From Brasilonema sennae CENA114 (GTDB lineage: Bacteria; Cyanobacteriota; Cyanobacteriia; Cyanobacteriales; Nostocaceae), in NCBI RefSeq assembly GCF_006968745.1, contig NZ_CP030118.1, positions 2,182,654 through 2,246,653 on the forward strand: DNA of 64,000 nt, given 5' to 3'. A model generated the notes under the pieces. The model did no database searches. It was not told the origin of the DNA and saw nothing but the letters and a program-made list of their open reading frames with translations. Each line of letters begins with the position of its first letter. Within the stretch, counting starts at the first letter, position 1. Below are positions 9,539 to 17,480 of this stretch, piece after piece. The position numbers and the translations under genes are program-made.

Positions 9539-9975
9539 GCTATTACTCGCGGAATGCAGTTGGTGAACAAGCTACTGGCTATCAGGTCTTGTGGACGGGC
9601 GTTGCACTGATAGCGAAGAGTAGTTTACAGGAAATCGCAAAGAATGCCCACTCATTACTTTACTTTGGTTATCCGTGACTACGAAATAAGGACGCTTTTA
9701 ACGAATAAATTCACAATTGATTTGGGTTTGCTATATATTCAAAGAGTATACTAATAAAGCGTCTAGGCTTAAAGAATAGCGACGGTTTGAAGAAATCCCA
9801 CGCAAGAGTGCCCACGATGCAAACAGGGGAAAGAAAACTCTGCGCCTCATAAACTTCACACATCTATCAAAACAAGACACAGCAAAATCTACTAGCCTTC
9901 CAGACATGAGTTTTTCTCCTTTGAGTTCATCCCCCAAAGGGTACTATGTTGCAGCGTAGCCATCAGGAGTGTTTG
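9539..9975. other. Divergent gun4/icd intergenic region
   Basis: No gene is supported here. It should hold the promoters of both gun4 (minus) and icd (plus). A Shine-Dalgarno CAGGAG at about 9964-9969 precedes the icd ATG. I could not identify a clear NtcA site by eye. Confidence 0.4.
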
Positions 9976-11397
9976 ATGTACGACAAAATTACCCCGCCCA
10001 CAACCGGAGCAAAAATTACCTTCAAGAATGGAGAGCCAATTGTTCCGGACAACCCAATTATCCCTTTTATTCGAGGTGACGGCACGGGGATTGATATTTG
10101 GCCCGCTACCGAGAAAGTCCTTGATGCTGCAGTGGAAACGGCATACAAGGGTAAGCGGAAGATAAGTTGGTTTAAGATTTATGCCGGAGATGAGGCTTGT
10201 GAATTATACGGTACATATCAATATTTACCCCAAGATACTCAAACGGCAATTAAAGAGTATGGTGTTGCTATAAAAGGACCTTTGACAACTCCTGTCGGGG
10301 GTGGTATCCGGTCTCTCAATGTAGCTCTGCGGCAAATTTTTGACCTCTATGCCTGCGTACGTCCTTGCCGCTATTATGCAGGTACGCCCTCACCTCATAA
10401 AAATCCAGAAAAACTTGATGTCATTGTCTACCGGGAAAATACGGAAGATATTTATTTGGGGATTGAGTGGCGACAAGGTGATGAAATTGGCGCTCGCCTG
10501 ATTTCTATGCTCAACAACGAGCTTATTCCCGCAACACCAGAACACGGTAAAAAGAGAATTCCTTTAGACTCAGGCATTGGCATCAAACCCATCAGCAAAA
10601 AGGGTTCTCAGCGCTTGGTACGACGTGCCATCAAACACGCCTTGCAACTCCCTAAAAATAAGCAACAGGTGACTTTGGTGCACAAAGGCAACATCATGAA
10701 GTACACTGAAGGCGCTTTCCGCGATTGGGGTTACGAGTTGGCAACGACCGAGTTTCGCAATGAGACCATTACCGAAAGAGAATCTTGGATTTTGAGTAAC
10801 AAGGAGAAGAACGCCAATATCTCCTTAGAAGAAAACGCCCAAATGATAGATCCTGGATTTAACGCCCTGACCAAAGAAAAGCAAGCTCAAATTGTCAAGG
10901 AAGTTGAAACAGTTCTTAACTCAATTTGGGAAACTCACGGTAATGGCAAGTGGAAAGATAAAATAATGGTCAATGACCGCATTGCCGATAGTATTTTCCA
11001 ACAAATTCAAACTCGCCCCGATGAGTATTCCATTCTGGCAACAATGAACTTGAATGGCGATTACTTGTCTGATGCAGCAGCTGCTATTGTTGGCGGACTG
11101 GGAATGGGACCAGGGGCAAATATCGGCGATGCATGTGCCATTTTTGAAGCCACCCACGGTACAGCACCCAAACACGCAGGGTTAGACAAAATAAACCCCG
11201 GTTCAGTGATTTTATCTGGTGTGATGATGCTGGAGTTTATGGGTTGGCAAGAAGCGGCTGATTTGATTAAGAAAGGCTTAGGCGATGCGATCGCTAACAG
11301 TCAAGTTACCTACGACTTAGCAAGGTTGCTAGAACCCCCAGTCGAACCCTTAAAGTGTTCTGAATTCGCGGACGCAATCATTAAACATTTTAGTTAG
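9976..11397 (+). CDS. icd: NADP-dependent isocitrate dehydrogenase
   Basis: The 473-residue enzyme oxidatively decarboxylates isocitrate to 2-oxoglutarate, the carbon skeleton for ammonium assimilation and the nitrogen-status signal in cyanobacteria. Motifs include [15 protein letters not shown], the substrate loop RSLNVALRQ with the phosphorylatable-type Ser, [29 protein letters not shown] and [12 protein letters not shown] cyanobacterial insertion ([20 protein letters not shown]) lengthens the protein relative to E. coli Icd. The start at 9976 is chosen for the CAGGAG six bases upstream; an in-frame ATG at 9946 would add ten residues. Confidence 0.96.
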   Translation: MYDKITPPTTGAKITFKNGEPIVPDNPIIPFIRGDGTGIDIWPATEKVLDAAVETAYKGKRKISWFKIYAGDEACELYGTYQYLPQDTQTAIKEYGVAIKGPLTTPVGGGIRSLNVALRQIFDLYACVRPCRYYAGTPSPHKNPEKLDVIVYRENTEDIYLGIEWRQGDEIGARLISMLNNELIPATPEHGKKRIPLDSGIGIKPISKKGSQRLVRRAIKHALQLPKNKQQVTLVHKGNIMKYTEGAFRDWGYELATTEFRNETITERESWILSNKEKNANISLEENAQMIDPGFNALTKEKQAQIVKEVETVLNSIWETHGNGKWKDKIMVNDRIADSIFQQIQTRPDEYSILATMNLNGDYLSDAAAAIVGGLGMGPGANIGDACAIFEATHGTAPKHAGLDKINPGSVILSGVMMLEFMGWQEAADLIKKGLGDAIANSQVTYDLARLLEPPVEPLKCSEFADAIIKHFS

Positions 11398-11426
11398 GGG
11401 ATAGTTAGTAAAATTTTGCTTTTTAG

Positions 11427-11452
11427 CCCCTTCTCCGTTCATGGAGAGGGGG
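11427..11452 (+). terminator. Probable icd terminator hairpin
   Basis: About 30 nt after the icd stop, CCCCTTCTCC and GGAGAGGGGG can pair around a six-nt loop, followed by a T-containing tract (GTTTAAGTTTTT). Stem strength and position suggest an intrinsic terminator, though the U-tract is interrupted. Confidence 0.5.
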
Positions 11453-11693
11453 TTTAAGTTTTTCATAGGTACTTAATATGGCTATAAGCTGCCACAAGCC
11501 TCCTCTTATAAGCTACTCTTTTCCTAACCGCATATTAGCTAAAAATTGACCTCAGAGGACGCAGAGAAAATAACGCTAGTGATCATAGCTTTCGAGATTT
11601 TGAAAATCGGCAATTAGATCTGTCACCCAAGACATTTTTCGTGCGTTACGCTAACCTGCAAGCTAAGGCTCACTGGCAACTCACACAAAAAAG

Positions 11694-11888
11694 TTATTTA
11701 TGACCTTTGAGAGCCTTTCTAAAGTTTTGACGATAAGATTTGCTTGTGGCAAACAAAGCTGGCCATAATAAAGCTAATTTTAGGCGATTGGGCACATTTC
11801 GCTGGAAGTTAGTCCGGTTAAATCCATTAAAGAACTTCCAAGCACCACCTGTATAAACCACCACTAATCCAAAGACGAGTAATTCCAT
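11694..11888 (-). CDS. Small conserved-looking membrane protein, 64 aa
   Basis: Starting at the ATG at 11888 (MELLVFGLVVVYTGGAWKFF) the frame gives 64 residues. There is one N-terminal hydrophobic segment, a short aromatic region, then a second hydrophobic stretch (LKLALLWPALFAT) and a basic tail (KSYRQNFRKALKGHK). GGAG lies about nine nt upstream of this ATG; an upstream in-frame start would add seven unlikely residues. It resembles short cyanobacterial membrane proteins of unknown function. I cannot assign a role. Confidence 0.65.
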   Translation of the reverse strand: MELLVFGLVVVYTGGAWKFFNGFNRTNFQRNVPNRLKLALLWPALFATSKSYRQNFRKALKGHK

Positions 11889-12285
11889 TGCGCACAACTC
11901 CACAACCAATTGGTCAGAATTTGAGTTAAGTTTTATCTACACTATATTGGCACTTTAATAATAACGAGATCTAAAACCAATTGAGTCAGGCACAAGTCAC
12001 AAGAAGCACCAAACTGCTTGTGAATACTTTGACTGTCGCTTTTGGCGGCATCATAGGTTCATTAATACATTTATATATCAAGTTTAGAGTAGCTTCGTGT
12101 ATTCTTGCGATCACGGATTTTCTGTCTTAAAGATTCTAGTTCATCTGGAGTTGGTTTCACCAATCTGGGGATAGGGAATAGCAGGGTTTTCATTTGGGAT
12201 ACGCCCAGGCGCTTCTCTTGCTCCCTTGCGATCGCCTGTGGCTTTCAAAAATATTCTTAGCGCGGTTGCAACATAACCCAATCAA
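11889..12285. other. Spacer with a doubtful 40-codon frame
   Basis: The only open frame of note is on the minus strand at 12071-12193 (MKTLLFPIPRLVKPTPDELE, 40 residues, basic C-terminus). It has no good ribosome binding site, and a second frame across the same bases also looks protein-like, so this may be the decayed end of an older gene. Nothing else is supported. Confidence 0.3.
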
Positions 12286-13128
12286 CTACATCGCCACATC
12301 CCTAACTAAAAAATCCAATTCGCGTTGCATTTGCATGTAAACTAAATCATAACAAGCATCCACATATTCACGGTCATGAGCCGCTTGTGTGCCATAACGT
12401 TCAAAAACAATCGGAGCACAGACACGGGTGTGAATTTGGACGGGTAAGGGAAAATTGGGTAGCGGACCAATACCCAAACCCCAAGGCAAACCTAGATATA
12501 TGGGAAATACTCCTGGGTCTATCTGGTATAACCAAGGGACACCCCACTCATTTAACTGTTTTGCCTGTTCGTAGCAATCACCCAAAACAATTAAGGTATC
12601 ATGTGCTCCTACAGAGATAACCGGAATGATTGGTACTGACTTTTTTAATGCCAGTTTGATAAATCCTTTATGACCTGCAAACTGAATCTTGTAACGCTGG
12701 TTATGAGGACGAAACATATCGTATTGTCCTCCCGGATAAACAAGGACACTTGCACCGATGTCAAAGGCGGCACTTGCCATTTTTGGATGTGCGGGGATGG
12801 CTCCCACTTTTTGTGCGAGGCTGGCGATGGAAGGACTGACTTTCCACGCAGAAGGGTGCATTAAACCATACACTAAGCGTTGCGTGCCAAAGCGACGGAA
12901 CCAATCGTACACCATCATGTGTAAGTCGGGAGACGCCATCCCACCATTGTGTGAACCAACCAGCAAAACCTTTCCATCCTTTGGAATGTGATGCCAACCT
13001 GAAGTTTGAACTCGAAAGTAGTGGCGGTAAAACCATTCCCATATTGGCATTAACGATTCAATAAATTCGGGTTCTCGCGTCGTAATGGTCCAACCTGGTA
13101 ATGATGTAGTTGAATTTTGATTACTCAT
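12286..13128 (-). CDS. Lysophospholipid-acyltransferase family protein
   Basis: The 280-residue protein has the LPLAT/PlsC layout. The block-I region is LLVGSHNGGMASPDLHM, a variant of the usual NHxxxxD motif. Further on are KVGAIPAHPKMASAAF and the glycerophosphate-binding-like block VLVYPGGQYDMFRP. The PGG form resembles diacylglycerol-acyltransferase (DGAT2/TMEM68-like) members more than PlsC, which usually has PEG. It probably transfers an acyl group to a glycerolipid or other hydrophobic alcohol at the membrane. No operon partner is adjacent, and the exact acceptor is unknown. Confidence 0.8.
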   Translation of the reverse strand: MSNQNSTTSLPGWTITTREPEFIESLMPIWEWFYRHYFRVQTSGWHHIPKDGKVLLVGSHNGGMASPDLHMMVYDWFRRFGTQRLVYGLMHPSAWKVSPSIASLAQKVGAIPAHPKMASAAFDIGASVLVYPGGQYDMFRPHNQRYKIQFAGHKGFIKLALKKSVPIIPVISVGAHDTLIVLGDCYEQAKQLNEWGVPWLYQIDPGVFPIYLGLPWGLGIGPLPNFPLPVQIHTRVCAPIVFERYGTQAAHDREYVDACYDLVYMQMQRELDFLVRDVAM

Positions 13129-13489
13129 AAATTGTTTTTTACTAACACATATTATCGCTGGACAAGATGTGGTTCAGCAGTTTATCGTCAGGCAAATAGA
13201 CTTCTCCGAAAAATCATTAAATTATCGAATATCCTCTAAACAAAATTTAGGTAGTGACGCGATAGCTTCTCTACGAGACGCTGCTTTGTAAGTCCCAAAG
13301 GGACACGCTTACGCGTTCGCGTTCGCGCAGCGTGTCGCTTTGCGACTCAGCGTCTCTGAAAGAGATACGCCCTCTGGGCGTGCGCTTGCGCTTACGCTGC
13401 TGCGCGGAACGCAGATCGCCAACAGTTAAAGACTCTCAGTGTCCAACACCATCGGCAGCTTTGAGCAAGGTGAGACAACGCTCCCTTGT
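13129..13489. repeat. GC-rich mosaic repeat cluster
   Basis: From about 13255 to 13420 the spacer is packed with short palindromic words such as CTACGAGACGCT, GGACACGCTTACGCGTTCGC and CCCTCTGGGCGTGCGCTT. These are shared with the repeats near 17 kb and 20 kb. An open frame on the plus strand crosses it but is a by-product of the repeats and of the antisense of the neighbouring gene. Confidence 0.6.
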
Positions 13490-15043
13490 CTACGCAGTTT
13501 TTAAAGACACTTGCTTTAAAAAACGACCTCCGGCTTTAATCAAATCTGCTGCCTTTTCACCAATCATAATTGTAGGTGCATTCGTATTTCCCGTAATGAG
13601 GCTTGGCATAATTGATGCATCCACAACTCGCAACCCCTCAACACCATGTACCCGTAGTTCGGGATCTACAACTGAATCGGCGTCAGTTCCCATTTTGCAA
13701 GTGCCGACAGGGTGGTATACACTGTCGCAGGTTTCTCTGATATAAGCTCGCAGTGCTTCATCGCTAGTTACATTGGCACCAGGAGCAACTTCCTCGCCTC
13801 GGAACTCATCAAATATAGTTGAGTCAAACAACTGGCGGATAATTTTAATTCCTGCAACTAGCTTTTGCACATCGGATTCACTCTGGAGATAGTTCATTCG
13901 GATTATCGGTGAATCATTGGGGGAAGCAGAACGCAGACTGACACTGCCGCGACTTTGGGGATTAGTCAGACACACTGAAGCAGCGAATCCTGGACCAGAG
14001 CGGGCATAAGCAGGATGTGTCCACAATACAGGAGCAGAGTAAAGCTGTAAATCTGGCGCAGCATCTAAACGACCTTCAGTATGCAGAAACAATCCAGCTT
14101 CCGCGATATTGCTGGTTGAGGCAGGTTGCAGATCCTGGGTGGCTTGATGTGCCACGGCGACGTGAAGGTGATCTTGGAGATTCTGACCGACACCGGGTAA
14201 ATTAACGACTACGGGAATGTCGAGCGATCGCAGGTGTTCTGCATTCCCAATTCCAGAAAGCATCAACAGTTTGGGCGAATCGATCGCCCCAGCCGAGAGA
14301 ATGACTTCCTGTTGGACAAAGGATTGGTGTATTGTTCCCTGGTGTATGTATTCCACCCCAACTGTGCGCGTTCCCTCAAATAATAACCGAGTCACCAACG
14401 CACCAGTAGTAACTGTTAAGTTAGGGCGATTCAAAATAGGTACTAAAAACGCTGCCGCCGTACTGTGTCGCTTACCATCTTTGATAGTCAACTGATAAAG
14501 TCCCGCACCTTCTTGTTGCTCTGCGTTGAAGTCGAGATTGCGTTCGTAGCCAAGTGCAACGGCTGCTTCTACAAATCTTTGTGATGTCACCGCCGGGGCA
14601 ATTGGATCAGTAACGCTCAACTCCCCATCGACTCCGTGAAATTTGGATGCTCCCTGTTGCTGGTTTTCAGATTTCTTGAAGTAAGGTAACACATCAAGGT
14701 ACGACCAACCGGGATTACCTAACTCTTGCCAGCGATCGTAATCATGACGATTGCCTCGGATGTAGATCATGGCGTTGATCGAACTGGAACCACCCAGGAC
14801 TTTACCACGCGGACAATAGATTTTGCGCCCATTAAGGTGTGGTTCTTCTTCTGTAAAATATGCCCAGTCCACCTCAGTACCCCACAGTTTGACCCAACCT
14901 AGAGGAACTTCGTGTTCTGGTAAGTGAGGCGGATTGCCTGCTTCCAGCAACAATACACTTGTTTTACCGTCTTGTGTCAAACGATTGGCGACAACACAGC
15001 CCGCCGAACCTCCACCAATGACAACATAATCGTATTGATTCAT
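13490..15043 (-). CDS. GMC-family FAD oxidoreductase (choline-dehydrogenase-like)
   Basis: The 517-residue protein starts with the dinucleotide-binding motif YDYVVIGGGSAGCVVANRL. The GMC signature PRGKVLGGSSSINAMIYIRG follows, and the second signature region is SAGAIDSPKLLMLSGIG. The C-terminal catalytic region has YHPVGTCKMG (His) and GNTNAPTIMIGEKAADLI (Asn/His position is Asn). Members oxidise alcohols such as choline, or aromatic and aliphatic alcohols, with FAD. The substrate is not evident. No betaine-aldehyde dehydrogenase gene is adjacent, so a glycine-betaine role is not supported. Confidence 0.9.
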   Translation of the reverse strand: MNQYDYVVIGGGSAGCVVANRLTQDGKTSVLLLEAGNPPHLPEHEVPLGWVKLWGTEVDWAYFTEEEPHLNGRKIYCPRGKVLGGSSSINAMIYIRGNRHDYDRWQELGNPGWSYLDVLPYFKKSENQQQGASKFHGVDGELSVTDPIAPAVTSQRFVEAAVALGYERNLDFNAEQQEGAGLYQLTIKDGKRHSTAAAFLVPILNRPNLTVTTGALVTRLLFEGTRTVGVEYIHQGTIHQSFVQQEVILSAGAIDSPKLLMLSGIGNAEHLRSLDIPVVVNLPGVGQNLQDHLHVAVAHQATQDLQPASTSNIAEAGLFLHTEGRLDAAPDLQLYSAPVLWTHPAYARSGPGFAASVCLTNPQSRGSVSLRSASPNDSPIIRMNYLQSESDVQKLVAGIKIIRQLFDSTIFDEFRGEEVAPGANVTSDEALRAYIRETCDSVYHPVGTCKMGTDADSVVDPELRVHGVEGLRVVDASIMPSLITGNTNAPTIMIGEKAADLIKAGGRFLKQVSLKTA

Positions 15044-15368
15044 AACATCCTCACTTGTGTTTTGGTATCAGCTATTTTTGCACTTTAAATAAAGTCAGTT
15101 TGTTAGTTTTTTTGTATAAAAGTTCATGTTTTTGGGCTTTTCTCTGTCTTCTTAACTTTCAATCGTACAAGCTAGCAACATGAGCATTGGGGCGCTCACA
15201 CTTTATAAGGTAGAGATGGTAAGACTTTAGCTGTTTCGGGAAATGTCTAATTAATATCTTATTGTACTACGCGATAAATTTAGCAGTCCTATCATCTAAT
15301 CCTGAAGCAACGGTAAAAACGTTCTGCAAATTTAAGCTGCAAGCAATGATTCACTCTAGAATACAAGT
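15044..15368. other. Divergent spacer, no gene seen
   Basis: The region lies between the divergent GMC oxidoreductase and nuclease genes and should hold both promoters. It is AT-rich, and I see no repeat or open frame worth reporting. Confidence 0.4.
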
Positions 15369-16217
15369 ATGCAATCAACTCAAACTCAACTCTTGCGACT
15401 GTCGCAAGGACAACTCAACCTACTAGAACGTTGTCCCCGTCAATTTCAACACACCTACCTAGAGCAACTCCATTCTCCCTTAGATCCAGAACATGAGGAA
15501 CGGCAAACTTTAGGAAGCCGCTTTCACCTGCTAATGCAGCAGCGAGAAATGGGTTTACCTATTGATACTTTCCTACAACAGGATGCTCAACTGCAACGCT
15601 GGATGTCAGCTTTCGCGAATGCAGCACCAGAAATTTTAAACTCTATTCCCAATAGCCAAACTTTTCGTGAAAGCGAACACTACCGTACTCTGCAAGTTCA
15701 AGACTATTTGCTTACGGTTATTTATGATTTAGTAATTGCTGATAACCAGCAAGCACAAATTCTTGACTGGAAAACTTATCCCAAACCATCTCAAAAACGC
15801 AAGTTGGAACAAAACTGGCAGACGCGTCTTTACCTGTATGTTTTAGCTGAAACGAGTAATTATCTGCCAGAGAATATTTCTATGACTTACTGGTTTGTCC
15901 AACCCGAAGGTAAACCGCAAAGCGTTAAATTTAGCTACAACACCACCGGACACCAACAAACAGCAAAAAAACTTAACCAGCTTTTAAGTCGATTCACAAA
16001 TTGGATGGAACATTACTACCAAGGAGAACTATTTCCACAAGAACCAGAAGGTAGCAAAGCCTGCGACTACTGCCAGTATACAACACGGTGCAATAGACAA
16101 AGCCATGCTCAAGACATAAACTCACCTACTATTCCTGGGCAGATATCTTCTACAAATTCTACAATAGTAGAGACGAACCTACTGAATATAGCTAGCATTC
16201 AAGAAGTCAGTCTGTAA
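15369..16217 (+). CDS. PD-(D/E)XK nuclease-family protein (RecB/Cas4-like)
   Basis: The 282-residue protein carries the RecB-type nuclease pattern. There is an N-terminal CPRQFQHTYLEQ, GSRFHLLMQQ (motif I His), then VIYDLVIADNQQAQILDWKTY (Asp and the D-x-K pair), then QTRLYLYVLAE (the QxxxY motif). Near the C-terminus is CDYCQYTTRC. With the early Cys, these three cysteines could hold an iron-sulfur cluster as in AddB and Cas4. No cas gene or recombination partner is adjacent. The last ~35 residues are low-complexity and Ser/Thr-rich. Confidence 0.8.
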   Translation: MQSTQTQLLRLSQGQLNLLERCPRQFQHTYLEQLHSPLDPEHEERQTLGSRFHLLMQQREMGLPIDTFLQQDAQLQRWMSAFANAAPEILNSIPNSQTFRESEHYRTLQVQDYLLTVIYDLVIADNQQAQILDWKTYPKPSQKRKLEQNWQTRLYLYVLAETSNYLPENISMTYWFVQPEGKPQSVKFSYNTTGHQQTAKKLNQLLSRFTNWMEHYYQGELFPQEPEGSKACDYCQYTTRCNRQSHAQDINSPTIPGQISSTNSTIVETNLLNIASIQEVSL

Positions 16218-16246
16218 ATGACAGATAACTTTTTGATTATTATTTT

Positions 16247-16885
16247 ATGCATTTTGATGAAAATGATGCGGTTTATGTCCGCGAAATACGAATAGATGAC
16301 ATAGCCCCTGTTTATCACTTGGGTGAAGAGTTATTTACCAGCGATTCATATCCTTATTTATATCGTTGCTGGGATGAGTGGGAAGTTATAGGACTTTACA
16401 ACACTGATCCAGAATACTGTCTTGTTGCGGAAGTTGATGCAGAACTGGCAGGATTCGTTTTAGGAACTATTATTACTAAAGCAAGCTGGACTTACGGATA
16501 CATTCTGTGGCTAGGAGTCAGTCCGAAATTCCAGCGTCGCGGTGTGGCAGACAAGCTGGTTGATAGAGCTATTGCACGTATGATTGAAGATGGGGCGCGG
16601 TTCATGCTGGTAGACACTGATCCGGCAAATACTCCCGCCGTGAAGTTTTTCAACCGTAAGGGTTTTGGCAATGTTCGTCAACATGTTTTCTTGTCGATGA
16701 ATTTAAGCAAGCACGATTACTATGGCAGACTTATTGATTATGAACATCAAAAAGCTGAAAGGGCAGGTTACAGACGTTCTCGTCCTGCGATGCGTCCTCG
16801 CAAGTCGGATGCAGTTGCAAGTGAAGTCGTGCTGAATACTTTGGTGAGTGAACCTCAAATTTCGGAGGAAGAAGCACCAGTTTAA
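16247..16885 (+). CDS. GNAT N-acetyltransferase
   Basis: The 212-residue product has the GNAT core. Motif A is ILWLGVSPKFQRRGVADKLV, with the acetyl-CoA-binding R-R-G-V-A loop. Motif B is NTPAVKFFNRKGFGNVRQHV. The C-terminal ~55 residues are basic then acidic (RPAMRPRKSD ... EEEAPV) and outside the fold. It follows the nuclease gene by 29 bp in the same direction and may be cotranscribed. The acceptor, a protein N-terminus, lysine or small amine, cannot be told. Confidence 0.85.
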   Translation: MHFDENDAVYVREIRIDDIAPVYHLGEELFTSDSYPYLYRCWDEWEVIGLYNTDPEYCLVAEVDAELAGFVLGTIITKASWTYGYILWLGVSPKFQRRGVADKLVDRAIARMIEDGARFMLVDTDPANTPAVKFFNRKGFGNVRQHVFLSMNLSKHDYYGRLIDYEHQKAERAGYRRSRPAMRPRKSDAVASEVVLNTLVSEPQISEEEAPV

Positions 16886-16945
16886 CAGTTATCAGTTATC
16901 AGTCGTTTACTGTTCACTGTTAAGCGCGCTGACTTTGTTAGTTTA

Positions 16946-17160
16946 CCCTAGTGGGAACGGCCACGCCTTACGGTGAGTCCAGCGCTGCGGGAGGGTCTCC
17001 CTCCGCAGGCGACTGGCGAACCCGGAGGGCTATCGGGTGTGCGCAGAGCGCACGCCTTACGGCGAACGCCCTAGTGGGAACGGCCACGCCTTACGGTGAG
17101 TCCAGCGCTGCGGGAGGGTCTCCCTCCGCAGGCGACTGGCGAACCCGGAGTGCTATCGGG
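16946..17160. repeat. Direct repeat of ~92 bp, two copies 123 bp apart
   Basis: Copy one spans 16946-17037 and copy two 17069-17160, with a single mismatch (17028 against 17151). Both begin CCCTAGTGGGAACGGCCACG and contain the palindromic CGGGAGGGTCTCCCTCCG. The block is much richer in GC than the neighbouring genes. It lies in the 595-bp spacer before recJ, and open frames on both strands across it are by-products. Related words occur near 20.0 kb and 49.9 kb. Confidence 0.9.
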
Positions 17161-17480
17161 AACGCCCGTCGCCTGACGCCACATTCTACCCTGCCCGGAG
17201 GCGTTCCGCCTACAACGGGGCGGCAGCTTTTCGGGGGAAGCTTCCCCCGAAAACGTGCCTTGGGAACCCCCGCAAGGCGCTGCTCTGGGCACAGAAGTGG
17301 CACATGAGGGAAACCCTACCAAGAGCGCTGGACTCACCAGATGCCTAGGTCGGGAAACCCTCATCAAGCACTGGTCTGACCAAATCAAACCGGATTCCTA
17401 TATCAGTTAAAAGTGTGGCTTTGAGCCGCACAAATCAACAACAGTCTATAATCCCCGTTTCATTGGCGGGGAGAATTCAA
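17161..17480. other. Rest of the pre-recJ spacer
   Basis: This stretch continues the GC-rich repeat material with a hairpin-like GCTTTTCGGGGGAAGCTTCC region near 17225. It then becomes ordinary sequence with GGGGAG at about 17467 as ribosome binding site for recJ. No gene is seen. Confidence 0.45.

Noticed and set aside
9539..9975. NtcA-type site upstream of icd
   Set aside because: I looked for GTA-N8-TAC with a suitable -10 box and saw no convincing match.
13332..13745. 137-codon plus-strand frame
   Set aside because: It is antisense to the GMC oxidoreductase 3' end and GC-rich repeat sequence, with no protein-like motif.
16946..17160. Possible CRISPR array
   Set aside because: There are only two long repeats with a 31-bp gap, no regular spacer pattern and no cas gene in the window.
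16951..17388. Open frames of 70-118 codons on both strands before recJ
   Set aside because: They arise from the duplicated GC-rich repeat; the encoded text repeats itself with the DNA repeat and has no family resemblance.
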